Positions 1-7,951 of a DNA stretch of 31,155 bases are shown here, piece by piece. Numbering within the stretch: the stretch's first letter is position 1; each line of letters opens with the position of its first letter. The notes under the pieces were generated by a model that was given only the letters and a program-made list of their open reading frames with translations, made no database searches and was not told the origin of the DNA. A program made the position numbers and the translations under genes. This DNA comes from Streptomyces sp. NRRL S-31 (GTDB lineage: Bacteria; Actinomycetota; Actinomycetes; Streptomycetales; Streptomycetaceae). The stretch lies in assembly GCF_000718775.1 (NCBI RefSeq), contig NZ_JOCB01000137.1, positions 1-31,155 on the forward strand, written 5' to 3'.

Positions 1-2423
1 GCCGTGAGCCGGTCGGCGACCCCGGCCAGGCAGCGCCCCCCGCGCCGGCCGGCCGCGCCGCCGGCCCTGGCGAGCGCCAGCCGCAACGCCGCGATGCCCT
101 CGTCGATGTCGGCGCCGGGCCGCTCCACCAGACCGTCGGTGTACAGGGCGAGGATCGCGTCCGGCTCCAGCACCAGCTCGGTCACCGGGTACCGGGCGTG
201 CGGATCCACCCCGAGGACGACACCGCCCGGGACGTCGAGCACCCGGGTGCGGCCGTCCGGGCAGCGCAGCAGCGGCGGCGGGTGCCCCGCCCGGGCGATC
301 CTGGTCCGGCCGGTGGCGGGGTCGAGCCGCAGGTAGCAGCAGCTCGCGAACTGGCCCGGGTCCAGGTCGATCAGCAGGTGGTTGGTGCCGCTCAGCACCT
401 CGTCCGGCGGCCGGTCGCCCAGTGCGAACGCCCGTACGGCGCTGCGCAGCTGACCCATGGTGGCCGCCGCCTGCACCCCGTGCCCCTGTACGTCGCCGAT
501 GACCAGCGCCAGCCCGTCCCCGGCCTCCACCACGTCGTACCAGTCGCCGCCCACGTCCATGCCCTGGGTCCCCGGCAGATAGCGTCCCGCGGTCTCCACC
601 CGCGGATGCGACGACAGCCGGCGCGGCAGCAGCGCCTGCTGGAGCCCGCGGGCCAGGGCCGCCTCGCTGTCGTAGCGGCGGGCCCGCTCCATCGCGTGCG
701 CGATCAGCCCGGCGAGCGCGGTGAGGACCGAGCGCTCCTGCGTGCTGAAGCCGCGCGGCCGGTCGAAGCCGAGGATGCAGGAGCCCACCGGCCGCCCGGA
801 GGCGATCAGCGGCAGATAGGCCCGGGACCCCACTTCGGCGTCGAGCGCGAGCCCCGGGTAGGCCGCGCCGAGCTGCTGCATCGACTCGAAGAACAGCGGC
901 CGGCCGGTGGTCAGGGTCTCCACCCCCGGAAGGCGCGCGTCCAGCCCGACGCCGTCGAACGGCGCGAGGAACCCCTGCCGGAAACCGGTCTCCCAGGCCA
1001 GGTACAGACGCCGGTCCTGGAGCAGGAAGATGGCCAGCCGCCGGCCGCCGAACGCGGGCAGCAGCTCCTGCATCACCACCGCCGACACCTGCCGCGCGGT
1101 CACCGCGTCGGTCAGCGCGATGGCCAGCGCGATCGGCCGGTACAACGGCGCCATCGAGCGGTCGCCCACCACCGGGTCGTCGTCCGGGTCCGCCGGCGGC
1201 ACCGGCGCCACCGCGGGATCCATCCGGCTGGCCGGTTCGAGCGTGCAGGTCAGCACGTCCGCGCCGGGATACACCGAGACGGCCAGCCAGTCGCCCCCGG
1301 TGGGGCCGTCCCGGTCGCCGGCCGGCCGCCGCACATGGAAGTGCACCGGGTCGGAGGCGAGCAGGGCGCCGCGCAGCTGGTCGTCGTGGGGCGGCCCGGT
1401 CAGCCACGGCATCGCGTCCCACAGCGCACGCCCGAGCAGCCACTTCGGTGGCCGGCCCGCGAGCCGGGCCGCCGCCGGGTTGGCGTACACGACGAGACCC
1501 AGCCGGTCCACGCAGAACACGCCCTGCGGCAGCAGGTCCGCGGCGCCCTCGGCGGCGGCCCCCCGACCGGCGTGGAACACCACCCCGCCGACGGCCGGCC
1601 CGGCGCCTCCTGCGTCCTGTGGCCACAGCTCCAGCAGCCGCGGTGTGCCGTCCCGGGCCCGCAGACTCAACGTCGCGCCGGGCGGCTCGCCGGCCGCGGT
1701 GTCGCGCAGCGCGGCCAGGACGCGCCGCGCGTCGTCCGGGGCCACGGCCTCCGCGAGCGCCGCGGCCGTCCCCGCGAACTCGCCGGGGTACCGGCCGAGG
1801 AGCGCGTGCAGCCGGTCGTCGGCGCGCACGGTGTCGGTCACCGGGTCCCAGCTGAACCGGCCCACGGCGGCCCGCGCCGGCCGGCCCGCGGGCGGCCGTA
1901 CGCACAGCGGCTCCCCGTCCCAGGACACCGCGCCGGGGTCCCCGTCGGCCAGGGCGAGCAGTTCGGCGCCCAGACCCTCGGCCAGCCGGGCCAGCAGCCC
2001 CCGGTCGAGGACGCCACCCGCGCCGTCCGTCGCCGCCGGGAGCAGCACCGTGAGCACCCCGAGGGGCTCGGTCCCGCCCGGCACCGGCAGGTACACCGAC
2101 GCGAAGGGGAAGGGCAGACCGGCCGCGAACTGGGGGTACCGGCGCATGGTCTCCGCGGCGTCCGGCAGCACCACCGGGACGCCCAGCCGGTAGGCGTCGG
2201 CGACGGGGAAGGGACGGTCGACGTGCAGCCGCCACCAGGGCCGGAACAGCGGGCCGGGCAGACCCGCGAGCACCGACAGGCGCAGCAGGCCGGGGGTGCC
2301 GGACCGCAGGTACACGCCCGCGACCCGGGCGTCGGCCGCGCCGAGGGCGGTGGTCGAGGCGTCGGCGAGCAGCGCGGCCAGCCGGTCCCCGGTACCGATC
2401 GTCCGCTCGTCGCTCCCAGCCAT
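1..2423 (-). CDS. SpoIIE-type PP2C protein phosphatase with GAF and PAS sensor domains (C-terminus off the window)
   Basis: A long minus-strand frame starts with ATG at 2423 (MAGSDERTIG) behind a GAGG motif and stays open to the left edge, about 807 codons. It has an N-terminal GAF-like region (about 15-170), one or two PAS-like regions in the middle (about 190-400, including a typical VDRLGLVVYANPAAARL stretch), a second GAF-like region (about 410-570) and a C-terminal PP2C/SpoIIE domain. The PP2C metal motifs are visible as GGDWYDV, GDVQGHG, AGHPPPLL and LALYTDGLVE. Proteins of this build dephosphorylate anti-anti-sigma factors in partner-switching systems and use the GAF/PAS domains to sense cytoplasmic signals. 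No anti-sigma or anti-anti-sigma gene is next to it here, so its partner is unknown. The last residues, and possibly an ATPase (RsbW-like) domain, lie beyond position 1. Divergent from the gene at 2685. Confidence 0.9.
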   Translation of the reverse strand, partial: MAGSDERTIGTGDRLAALLADASTTALGAADARVAGVYLRSGTPGLLRLSVLAGLPGPLFRPWWRLHVDRPFPVADAYRLGVPVVLPDAAETMRRYPQFAAGLPFPFASVYLPVPGGTEPLGVLTVLLPAATDGAGGVLDRGLLARLAEGLGAELLALADGDPGAVSWDGEPLCVRPPAGRPARAAVGRFSWDPVTDTVRADDRLHALLGRYPGEFAGTAAALAEAVAPDDARRVLAALRDTAAGEPPGATLSLRARDGTPRLLELWPQDAGGAGPAVGGVVFHAGRGAAAEGAADLLPQGVFCVDRLGLVVYANPAAARLAGRPPKWLLGRALWDAMPWLTGPPHDDQLRGALLASDPVHFHVRRPAGDRDGPTGGDWLAVSVYPGADVLTCTLEPASRMDPAVAPVPPADPDDDPVVGDRSMAPLYRPIALAIALTDAVTARQVSAVVMQELLPAFGGRRLAIFLLQDRRLYLAWETGFRQGFLAPFDGVGLDARLPGVETLTTGRPLFFESMQQLGAAYPGLALDAEVGSRAYLPLIASGRPVGSCILGFDRPRGFSTQERSVLTALAGLIAHAMERARRYDSEAALARGLQQALLPRRLSSHPRVETAGRYLPGTQGMDVGGDWYDVVEAGDGLALVIGDVQGHGVQAAATMGQLRSAVRAFALGDRPPDEVLSGTNHLLIDLDPGQFASCCYLRLDPATGRTRIARAGHPPPLLRCPDGRTRVLDVPGGVVLGVDPHARYPVTELVLEPDAILALYTDGLVERPGADIDEGIAALRLALARAGGAAGRRGGRCLAGVADRLT

Positions 2424-2684
2424 CGGACCCGCCTCGTCCCGTGCGCCTCAGCCGGATGACACAGCAAGAATGCGCCACGGGACACGGGGGACGCACCTGG
2501 GCGGGCGAGCGGCCGTCACCCGGGCGGCGTGGGCGGTGGTGTCCGGGCGGGGCATCCCGGACGTCTCACACCAGCGCACCGCCCGAGTGGCGGGGCCCCG
2601 GGCCCGCTCCTAGTAATGGACTGCGTGATGCCGCGACCGCACGCGGGGGCGCCGGCACGCTCGCACCTTCCTCCTGGAGTCGAG

Positions 2685-4052
2685 ATGACCACCCGCTCTT
2701 CCTCCCCCCGACCCGACGACTCGCCGATACCCACGGCACCGGCGGCCACCGTGCTGCCCACGCCGCCCCACCTCCTCGCCTCGTCCACGCGGCCCGCCGG
2801 GGAGCGTCCCGACGGCCCCGGGGCGGACGACGGCGCGTACGGCGACCCGCTGCACCGCCTGGTCCACGCGGCCGTCGCCGACCGCCCGCTGGAGGACGTC
2901 GTCCGGCTCATCTCCCTGCTGGAGAGCTCGCCCGAGCACGCCCGGACCACGGCGTCCGCGCTGCGCGCGGTCGGCCTCGACCGGTCCGTGGAGGACGTCA
3001 CCCGCCTGGTGACGCTGCTGACCAAGCCGCCCCGGGGGACCGACAGCGCCGACGAGGTGATCCGCGCCGCCGCCGAGGGCCGCCCGCTGGCGGACGTCTC
3101 CCGGCTGGTGCAGCTGCTGCACCAGCGACCCGTGGAGCCCCACTGCGGGGAGGCGGCCGTACGGGCGGTGGCCGTCCACCGGCCCGTCGAGGAACTCGCC
3201 GAGCTGATCGACCGGCTGTCGGCGGACCGGGGGACCGGCGAGCGGTCCTGCCCGCAACCGGCGGGGCCCGCGCCCGCCGACGCGCGGCCGGTCTCGGCCG
3301 GGTCCGCCGACCAGCAGCCCGGCCCTGGTCCCGGTCCCGGCCCCGGTCTCGATCCCGTCGCCGTCCCGGCCGCCGCCGTGGGCGGCACGCCACCGGTGCT
3401 CTCCCCGCCGCCGCGGCCCCCGTGGACACCGCCGTCCACCGACCCTCCGCAGTCCCAGGGAGCCCCGCCGCCTCAGGGAGCCCCGGCGGAGCGGCCCGGC
3501 ACGGACGAGGACGCCGAGGAACGGCGGGGGAGAAGGCGGCAGCCGGGCAAGAGGCGGTCGAGGACGGAGCGGTCGAGGACGGGGCGGCCGGAGAAGACCC
3601 GGCCGCGGAAGGTACGGGTGGCGGGGCAGCCGGCCGGGGACGACCGGGCGCCGACGGCCGGCGCACGGGCCGCCCGGGGCGCCGCGCTGCTGGTGCTTCT
3701 GTGCGGGGTGGCGCACGTCCCGCGCTACTGGGCCGGACTCTCCCACGGCGTCCTCGGCGCCACCCTGCTCGCCTCGGCCCTGTGCGGACTGCTGGCGCTC
3801 GCCCTCACCGCGCGGGTGGCGGCGGCCCGGCTCATCGCCGCGACGGCGGCCGTCGGGGTGACGGCGGTGCTCGCCGCCGGACGGATGCTCGGCGGACGGC
3901 TGGGCCTGCCGGTCCCGGCCCGGCTGGAGGCGGCGACCCTGGCTCCGCCCTGGCTGGCCGGTCCGACGGCCGCCGCTGCCGCCCTCGGGGCCCTCGTGGT
4001 CCTGCTGACCGCGCTCACGGTGGGCGGCACGCGGACCGACGGCACCGGCTGA
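2685..4052 (+). CDS. Unrecognised membrane protein with four tandem 33-residue helical repeats
   Basis: 455 aa. ATG 2685 is chosen because GGAG lies 5 nt upstream; in-frame starts at 2616 and 2628 lack a ribosome binding site. Residues 1-55 are Pro/Ser-rich. Residues about 57-180 hold four copies of a repeat with the core RP(L/V)EDVxRL(V/I)xLL; its Arg falls at residues 67, 100, 133 and 166, an exact 33-residue period (99 bp in DNA). Each unit looks like two short helices. Residues about 185-325 are a Pro/Gly-rich linker that ends in a strongly basic stretch (RRGRRRQPGKRRSR and following). Residues about 326-450 contain three to four hydrophobic segments, so the C-terminus is anchored in the membrane with the repeats probably cytoplasmic (positive-inside). 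I do not recognise a named family. The repeats suggest a protein-interaction surface; that is inference. Confidence 0.8.
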   Translation: MTTRSSSPRPDDSPIPTAPAATVLPTPPHLLASSTRPAGERPDGPGADDGAYGDPLHRLVHAAVADRPLEDVVRLISLLESSPEHARTTASALRAVGLDRSVEDVTRLVTLLTKPPRGTDSADEVIRAAAEGRPLADVSRLVQLLHQRPVEPHCGEAAVRAVAVHRPVEELAELIDRLSADRGTGERSCPQPAGPAPADARPVSAGSADQQPGPGPGPGPGLDPVAVPAAAVGGTPPVLSPPPRPPWTPPSTDPPQSQGAPPPQGAPAERPGTDEDAEERRGRRRQPGKRRSRTERSRTGRPEKTRPRKVRVAGQPAGDDRAPTAGARAARGAALLVLLCGVAHVPRYWAGLSHGVLGATLLASALCGLLALALTARVAAARLIAATAAVGVTAVLAAGRMLGGRLGLPVPARLEAATLAPPWLAGPTAAAAALGALVVLLTALTVGGTRTDGTG

Positions 4053-4102
4053 GGCCGCCGTGTCCCGGGCCCCGGACCGGCACCCGTGCGCGGCGCGGTC
4101 GG

Positions 4103-4390
4103 TCAGCCCTTGGTCGTCCCGTCCGGCAGCGGCCGGGCGGAACGCAGACTGCGCAGGGCGAGGAGCAGGACGCCTATGTCGTCCAGGTAGACCGGGTCGG
4201 GCAGCAGGTCGGTGGGGAGCAGCAGATAGGCGACCGCGCCCCAGAACACCCACCGCGGGCCCGTCGGCAGCCCCGCCCGCCGCAGTGTCCGCCGTGCGCG
4301 CACCAGCCGTACCAGCAGGGCGACGGCGACGACGAGCAGCGCCGCTGCGACACCGGCCCCGATCACCAGCAGGGTCGTGGTCTGATCCAT
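4103..4390 (-). CDS. DUF1232 (YkvA-like) small membrane protein
   Basis: 95 aa, ATG at 4390 with AAGGAG 5 nt upstream. An N-terminal transmembrane helix (about residues 6-27) is followed by a basic patch and then the DUF1232 signature: a hydrophobic WGAVAYLLLPTDLLPDP segment with the conserved P-x-D-L-(L/I)-P-D motif, then YLDDIGVLLLAL. Family members are small membrane proteins of unknown biochemical role. It lies 30 bp downstream of the coiled-coil protein gene at 4421-5665 on the same strand, so the two are probably cotranscribed. It converges with the repeat protein gene, 50 bp away. Confidence 0.85.
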   Translation of the reverse strand: MDQTTTLLVIGAGVAAALLVVAVALLVRLVRARRTLRRAGLPTGPRWVFWGAVAYLLLPTDLLPDPVYLDDIGVLLLALRSLRSARPLPDGTTKG

Positions 4391-4420
4391 GTGGCTCCTT
4401 GTCCCGGCCGCCCCTGACGG

Positions 4421-5665
4421 CTAGGACGGCCTCTCGTCCGTGCCGCCGCCGGCGCCCGTGCCGTCCTCGTCCTCCCGCACGGTACCGGCCGCGGTGCCGA
4501 CGACCGCCGTACCGGTCGGGGTGCCGACGGCTGTGCCGTCCGTGGCCGGCTCCGCCTGCGGACGGCCCAGGGCCGTGAGCCTCAGCCGCTCGAACGTCCG
4601 GGTCAGCTGCTGGAACGGGGTCGCGGGCCGGGAGTCGGGCCGCTGCTGCGGCAGGGCCGGCGCCGGGACGTCCTGGTAGGCGGCCAGGGCCTCCAGAGCC
4701 TGCTCGGCGGCCTGCTTGTACAGGTCCCGGGACTTCGTCATCGCCTCCAGCGCCTCGGCGTACATCGCCACCAGCCGCCGCTCGCTCTCCAGCTTCTCCT
4801 GGAGGGTCAGCAGGGCCCAGTGCTCGCGCAGGTCCGCCAGCGCCTCCGCGGCGTCCCGCGGGAGGGGGCGCGGCATGGCCGTGAAGTGCCGCAGGGCCGC
4901 GACGAGTCCGGTCGGCTCCGAGCCGTCCAGGAAGACGTTGCGCACGCTGTGCTCCCGGCCGTCGTACGCCTCCGGCGCCGGGTCCGGCGGCAGCAGCACC
5001 GCGCCGCCGCGCGGCACCTCGACGCCGAGGTCCTTCAGCGCCCAGTTGACCCCGCGCAGCTGTTGCGGTGCGGCCCGGTGCTCGACCACGCGGTGCCGCA
5101 GGCCGGGCGGCAGCAGCCCCGCCAGCGGCAGCCGGCCCCGCTCGTCCGGTGTCATCGCCTCGTGTACGACGACATGGACACACCATGCCTCCCGGGCCGT
5201 GTCCCGCAGCCGGCGCCGCATCTCCTTGTCGTCCTCGGGCAGCGGGTTGACCTGCCGGAAGCGCAGACCGGCGACCGTGGGGTGATGGTCCCAGGAGCCG
5301 TCGTCCTCGTCGGCGCCGCCGTCGGGCCAGAACAGGGTCGCGGGCGAGGGCCACGCGTCGTCCCACGGCCGCTCCGCCTCCGCGACCAGCCGCCACTCGC
5401 GCCCGTGCAGCCGGCCCCGGGGCGGTACGAGGGTGAGCCGGGCCCGTACGGTCACCGTGCCGCCGGCCCGCCAGCGGGCCTCGAAGACAACCAGCTCGGA
5501 ATCGTCGGGGGCGGGTGGTTCGGCGAAGTCGTCGATGTCCCCGCTCTCCTTGTGCCGGCTCAGGGTGCGGCGCACGAGGTCCTCCGGGGAGGGACCGGTG
5601 TGACGCCCCCGGGCCGCCCAGAGGGTCTGCGGGGTGGTGGCGTGGTCGGTGGCGGAGTTCGACAT
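4421..5665 (-). CDS. Hypothetical protein with C-terminal coiled coil
   Basis: 414 aa, ATG at 5665 (MSNSATDHATT); no clear ribosome binding site precedes it, so the start is less certain than the frame. I do not recognise the family. The first about 250 residues are a mixed alpha/beta, acidic, soluble region with no signal peptide or membrane helix. Residues about 265-335 (EALADLREHWALLTLQEKLE onward) are rich in Leu, Glu, Arg and Ala with heptad-like spacing and should form a coiled coil. The last about 60 residues are Gly/Thr-rich and low complexity. Codon use is typical of its neighbours. It precedes the DUF1232 gene by 30 bp, which suggests the two products act together, perhaps at the membrane. 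Confidence 0.75.
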   Translation of the reverse strand: MSNSATDHATTPQTLWAARGRHTGPSPEDLVRRTLSRHKESGDIDDFAEPPAPDDSELVVFEARWRAGGTVTVRARLTLVPPRGRLHGREWRLVAEAERPWDDAWPSPATLFWPDGGADEDDGSWDHHPTVAGLRFRQVNPLPEDDKEMRRRLRDTAREAWCVHVVVHEAMTPDERGRLPLAGLLPPGLRHRVVEHRAAPQQLRGVNWALKDLGVEVPRGGAVLLPPDPAPEAYDGREHSVRNVFLDGSEPTGLVAALRHFTAMPRPLPRDAAEALADLREHWALLTLQEKLESERRLVAMYAEALEAMTKSRDLYKQAAEQALEALAAYQDVPAPALPQQRPDSRPATPFQQLTRTFERLRLTALGRPQAEPATDGTAVGTPTGTAVVGTAAGTVREDEDGTGAGGGTDERPS

Positions 5666-5901
5666 GAGCCAATCTGCCGATGGGAGCGGATGCGTCTCCC
5701 AGTATCACCGTTCGGCGGCGCGAGACGGCGGCCGGGGCCCCTCCCCGCGCGTCGTCCGGGGGTGCGACCGGCGCACGGGCGCGCGTCGTACGCCCGGGGG
5801 TGTGCGCGGCGCGCAGCCCGTGGCCGCCGGACTCTGGGGGGCGTTACCCGGGGCCCGGGCGGCGGGGTCCGAACGGGCAGGGGGCCGACGCGTCGGCGCC
5901 C

Positions 5902-5945
5902 GCCCCCTGGAACCCCGTGCATCGCCGCCGGCCCCCTGGAACCCG
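5902..5945. repeat. 14-bp direct repeat in fprA downstream spacer
   Basis: GCCCCCTGGAACCC occurs at 5902-5915 and again at 5931-5944, in the 296-bp spacer between the reductase stop and the start of the coiled-coil gene. Just left of it, 5884-5897 is a perfect 14-bp palindrome GCCGACGCGTCGGC. No gene is visible in this spacer. It probably contains the promoter of the 5665 gene and termination signals of the reductase gene. Confidence 0.6.
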
Positions 5946-5958
5946 GCGTGGAGCCGGG
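5942..5958 (-). terminator. Possible terminator hairpin after ferredoxin-NADP reductase
   Basis: A CCCGGC/GCCGGG stem with a 5-nt loop begins only 4 nt beyond the reductase stop codon at 5962-5964. The stem is short (6 bp) and no U tract follows, as is usual in streptomycetes. The assignment rests on position and symmetry. Confidence 0.4.
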
Positions 5959-5961
5959 GCC

Positions 5962-7326
5962 TTACGCCCCGCTCTCCCGCAGCATGTCCTCGCGCTCGAC
6001 GATCTTCACCCGCTCACGGCCCTGCGGCTCGCCCAGGGCGCGCTCGGCGGCGTCCAGCGCGTACCAGCCCTCCCAGGTGGTGAACCGGACGTTCCGCTCG
6101 GCGAGGAAGGCGTCCACGGCCTCCGGCTCGGGCGCGGTCGGGGTGTGCAGCCGGCCGTTGGCGTGGTCGTCCAGCAGGTTGGCCACGGTCTCGTTGGCGT
6201 CGCCCTTGGTGTGGCCGATGAGACCGACCGGGCCGCGCCGGATCCAGCCGGTGACGTAGGTGGACGACAGGTGCGAGCCGCCCTCCTCGATCACCCGGCC
6301 GCCCTCGTCCGGGACGGTGCCGGAGTCGAGGTCCCAGGGCAGCTTGGGCAGCTTCTCGGAGAGGTAGCCGACCGCGCGGTAGACCGCGGTGACGTCCCAG
6401 TCCTTGAACTCGCCGGTGCCCTTGACGTTGCCGGTGCCGTCCAGGGCGGTCCGCTCGGTGCGCAGACCGACGACCTTCCCGTCCTCACCGAGGATCTCGG
6501 CCGGCGACTCGAAGAAGTGCAGGAAGAGCTTGTGCGGACGGTCGCCGACGTCCCGGATCGCCCAGTTCTCCAGCGTCTTGGCGACCATGTCGGCCTGCTT
6601 GTTGCCGCGCCGGGTCGCGATCGAGCCCTCGTCGTAGTCGATGTCCTCGGGGTCGACGATGACCTCGATGTTGGGGGAGTGGTCCAGTTCCCGCAGCTCC
6701 ATCGGGCTGAACTTCGCCTGCGCCGGGCCACGGCGGCCGAAGACGTGGATCTCCACGGCCTTGTTCGCCTTCAGCCCGTCGTAGACGTTCGGCGGGATCT
6801 CCGTCGGCAGCAGTTCGTCGGCGGTCTTGGCCAGGACGCGGGCCACGTCGAGGGCCACGTTGCCGACGCCGAGCACGGCGACCTTCTCGGCCTGAAGCGG
6901 CCAGGTGCGCGGCACGTCCGGGTGGCCGTCGTACCAGGAGACGAAGTCGGCGGCGCCGTAGGACCCGTCCAGCTCGATGCCGGGTATGCGCAGCTCGCGG
7001 TCGGCCATCGCGCCGGTGGAGAAGATCACCGCGTCGTAGAACGCGCGCAGGTCGTCCAGGTTGAGGTCCGTCGGGTAGTCGACGTTGCCGAACAGGCGGA
7101 TCTGCGGCTTGTCGAGCACCTGGTGCAGGGCGGTGATGATGCCCTTGATGCGCGGGTGGTCGGGCGCGACGCCGTACCGGATCAGGCCGAACGGGGCGGG
7201 CATCCGCTCGAAGAGGTCGATGGACACGCCGGGACCGGCGGCCACCTCGGACTTGAGCAGGGCGTCGGCGGCGTAGATCCCGGCGGGGCCGGCTCCGACG
7301 ATGGCTACCCGCAGGGGGCGCGGCAT
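5962..7326 (-). CDS. fprA: Ferredoxin-NADP+ reductase, FprA-type
   Basis: 454 aa, ATG at 7326 with a GAAGGGAA ribosome binding site about 8 nt upstream. This flavoprotein moves electrons between NADPH and ferredoxins, including those that feed cytochromes P450. The sequence shows the N-terminal FAD-binding GAGPAGIYA (11-19), the adrenodoxin-reductase-type FERMPAPFGLIRYGVAPDH segment, a second dinucleotide motif GVGNVALDVARVL (about 155-167) and the C-terminal GWIRRGPVGLIGH segment typical of the mycobacterial FprA/adrenodoxin reductase family. Length is normal for the family. The gene is monocistronic in appearance, with a hairpin after the stop and a candidate iron box upstream. Two P450s lie about 20 kb away in the same window and are plausible, unproven, indirect clients. 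Confidence 0.93.
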   Translation of the reverse strand: MPRPLRVAIVGAGPAGIYAADALLKSEVAAGPGVSIDLFERMPAPFGLIRYGVAPDHPRIKGIITALHQVLDKPQIRLFGNVDYPTDLNLDDLRAFYDAVIFSTGAMADRELRIPGIELDGSYGAADFVSWYDGHPDVPRTWPLQAEKVAVLGVGNVALDVARVLAKTADELLPTEIPPNVYDGLKANKAVEIHVFGRRGPAQAKFSPMELRELDHSPNIEVIVDPEDIDYDEGSIATRRGNKQADMVAKTLENWAIRDVGDRPHKLFLHFFESPAEILGEDGKVVGLRTERTALDGTGNVKGTGEFKDWDVTAVYRAVGYLSEKLPKLPWDLDSGTVPDEGGRVIEEGGSHLSSTYVTGWIRRGPVGLIGHTKGDANETVANLLDDHANGRLHTPTAPEPEAVDAFLAERNVRFTTWEGWYALDAAERALGEPQGRERVKIVEREDMLRESGA

Positions 7327-7373
7327 GATCAGGTTCCCTTCGAGCAGGAAATGGGCGACTTGATCAGGAAGCC

Positions 7374-7392
7374 TAAACTAAGGCAGACCTTA
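7374..7392. promoter_or_regulatory. Candidate iron box (DmdR/IdeR site) upstream of fprA
   Basis: The 19-mer TAAACTAAGGCAGACCTTA matches the actinobacterial iron-box consensus TTAGGTTAGGCTAACCTAA at 12 of 19 positions and contains the symmetric core TAAGG-N4-CCTTA. It lies 48-66 bp upstream of the reductase start codon, where a repressor could block transcription. Iron control of an FprA-type reductase is plausible, but the match is moderate. Confidence 0.4.
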
Positions 7393-7420
7393 CTAGCTAC
7401 GGGGGTCTGGTCTATGACCT

Positions 7421-7459
7421 CATAAGCGGGACTTATGGCCCGTCCAGGGATCGCTTATG
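7421..7459. promoter_or_regulatory. CATAAG/CTTATG inverted repeats upstream of fprA
   Basis: CATAAG (7421-7426) and CTTATG (7432-7437) form an inverted repeat with a 5-nt centre. The extended form CATAAGCG (7421-7428) is also inverted as CGCTTATG (7452-7459). GGTC-TAT-GACC at 7409-7419 is a further short dyad next to it. This AT-rich cluster in an otherwise very GC-rich region looks like an operator or promoter zone. No regulator gene is adjacent. Confidence 0.4.
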
Positions 7460-7885
7460 CGGTCAGGTCGACCGGATGATCCGGTGGACCGCCGCCTTTC
7501 CCGCGCCGTGGACCGACTCCTCGCGGACGGTCGATCCCGGCCCTGGAACGTGCGCCGTCATGCCGCCGCCGACGCGTCGGCCGAGTGCGGGGGTGCCGGT
7601 GCCGGTCGTCGAGGTTACGGCGGTGGGCGATGCGCGCCCCGTCCACCGGTGCGCCGACCCTCGGCTGCCCGGCCTCGGCAGCCGTCTGGCGGCCGTGCCG
7701 GACCCGGCCCGTGCGGACGGCGACCGCGAAGTCGTCCCGCTCGGCCGGCAGATGGCGGCCGCGTACCGGTGGCTCCGTCGCCACCGGGCGCGTTACCGCG
7801 TCGATCTCCTGCCGCTTCACCCGGTTCCGCAGTGTCTCGCGGCAGCCGATGTCGGGGTGCGGCGCGAGAGCTCGCAGGAGCGCGC
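7460..7885. other. Gene-poor interval between fprA promoter and hydrolase terminator
   Basis: About 430 bp without a gene I can support. Two overlapping open frames exist: plus 7476-7976 and a minus frame ending at 7455 that could start at the GTG near 7824. Both show fairly high G/C at third positions (about 80-85% by eye on the plus frame), below genuine genes here. Neither has a good ribosome binding site or a recognisable protein. The stretch may be a decayed gene remnant. Confidence 0.3.
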
Positions 7886-7929
7886 GCCGGACGCGAAGAC
7901 GTGTGACACGGCAGGTCTTCGCGTCCGGC
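7886..7929 (-). terminator. Strong terminator hairpin after the alpha/beta hydrolase
   Basis: A perfect 15-bp inverted repeat, GCCGGACGCGAAGAC at 7886-7900 and its complement at 7915-7929, encloses a 14-nt loop. It starts 23 bp beyond the stop of the hydrolase (7952). Being symmetric it can also stop transcription coming from the other side. Confidence 0.8.
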
Positions 7930-7951
7930 ACGCGCTGCGCCGGCGACGCCT

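Noticed and set aside
198..2459. A 753-codon plus-strand open frame
   Set aside because: Antisense to the PP2C phosphatase with clear GGDWYDV and GDVQGHG motifs; the plus frame shows no recognisable protein.
4062..4077. Short dyad between the convergent repeat protein and DUF1232 genes
   Set aside because: Only about 4 bp pair continuously around a mismatch; too weak to call a terminator.
2610..5708. A 1032-codon open frame on the minus strand
   Set aside because: It runs antisense to the repeat protein and in another frame of the DUF1232 and coiled-coil genes, is Arg/Gly/Pro-rich without domain signals, and reflects the scarcity of stop codons in very GC-rich DNA.
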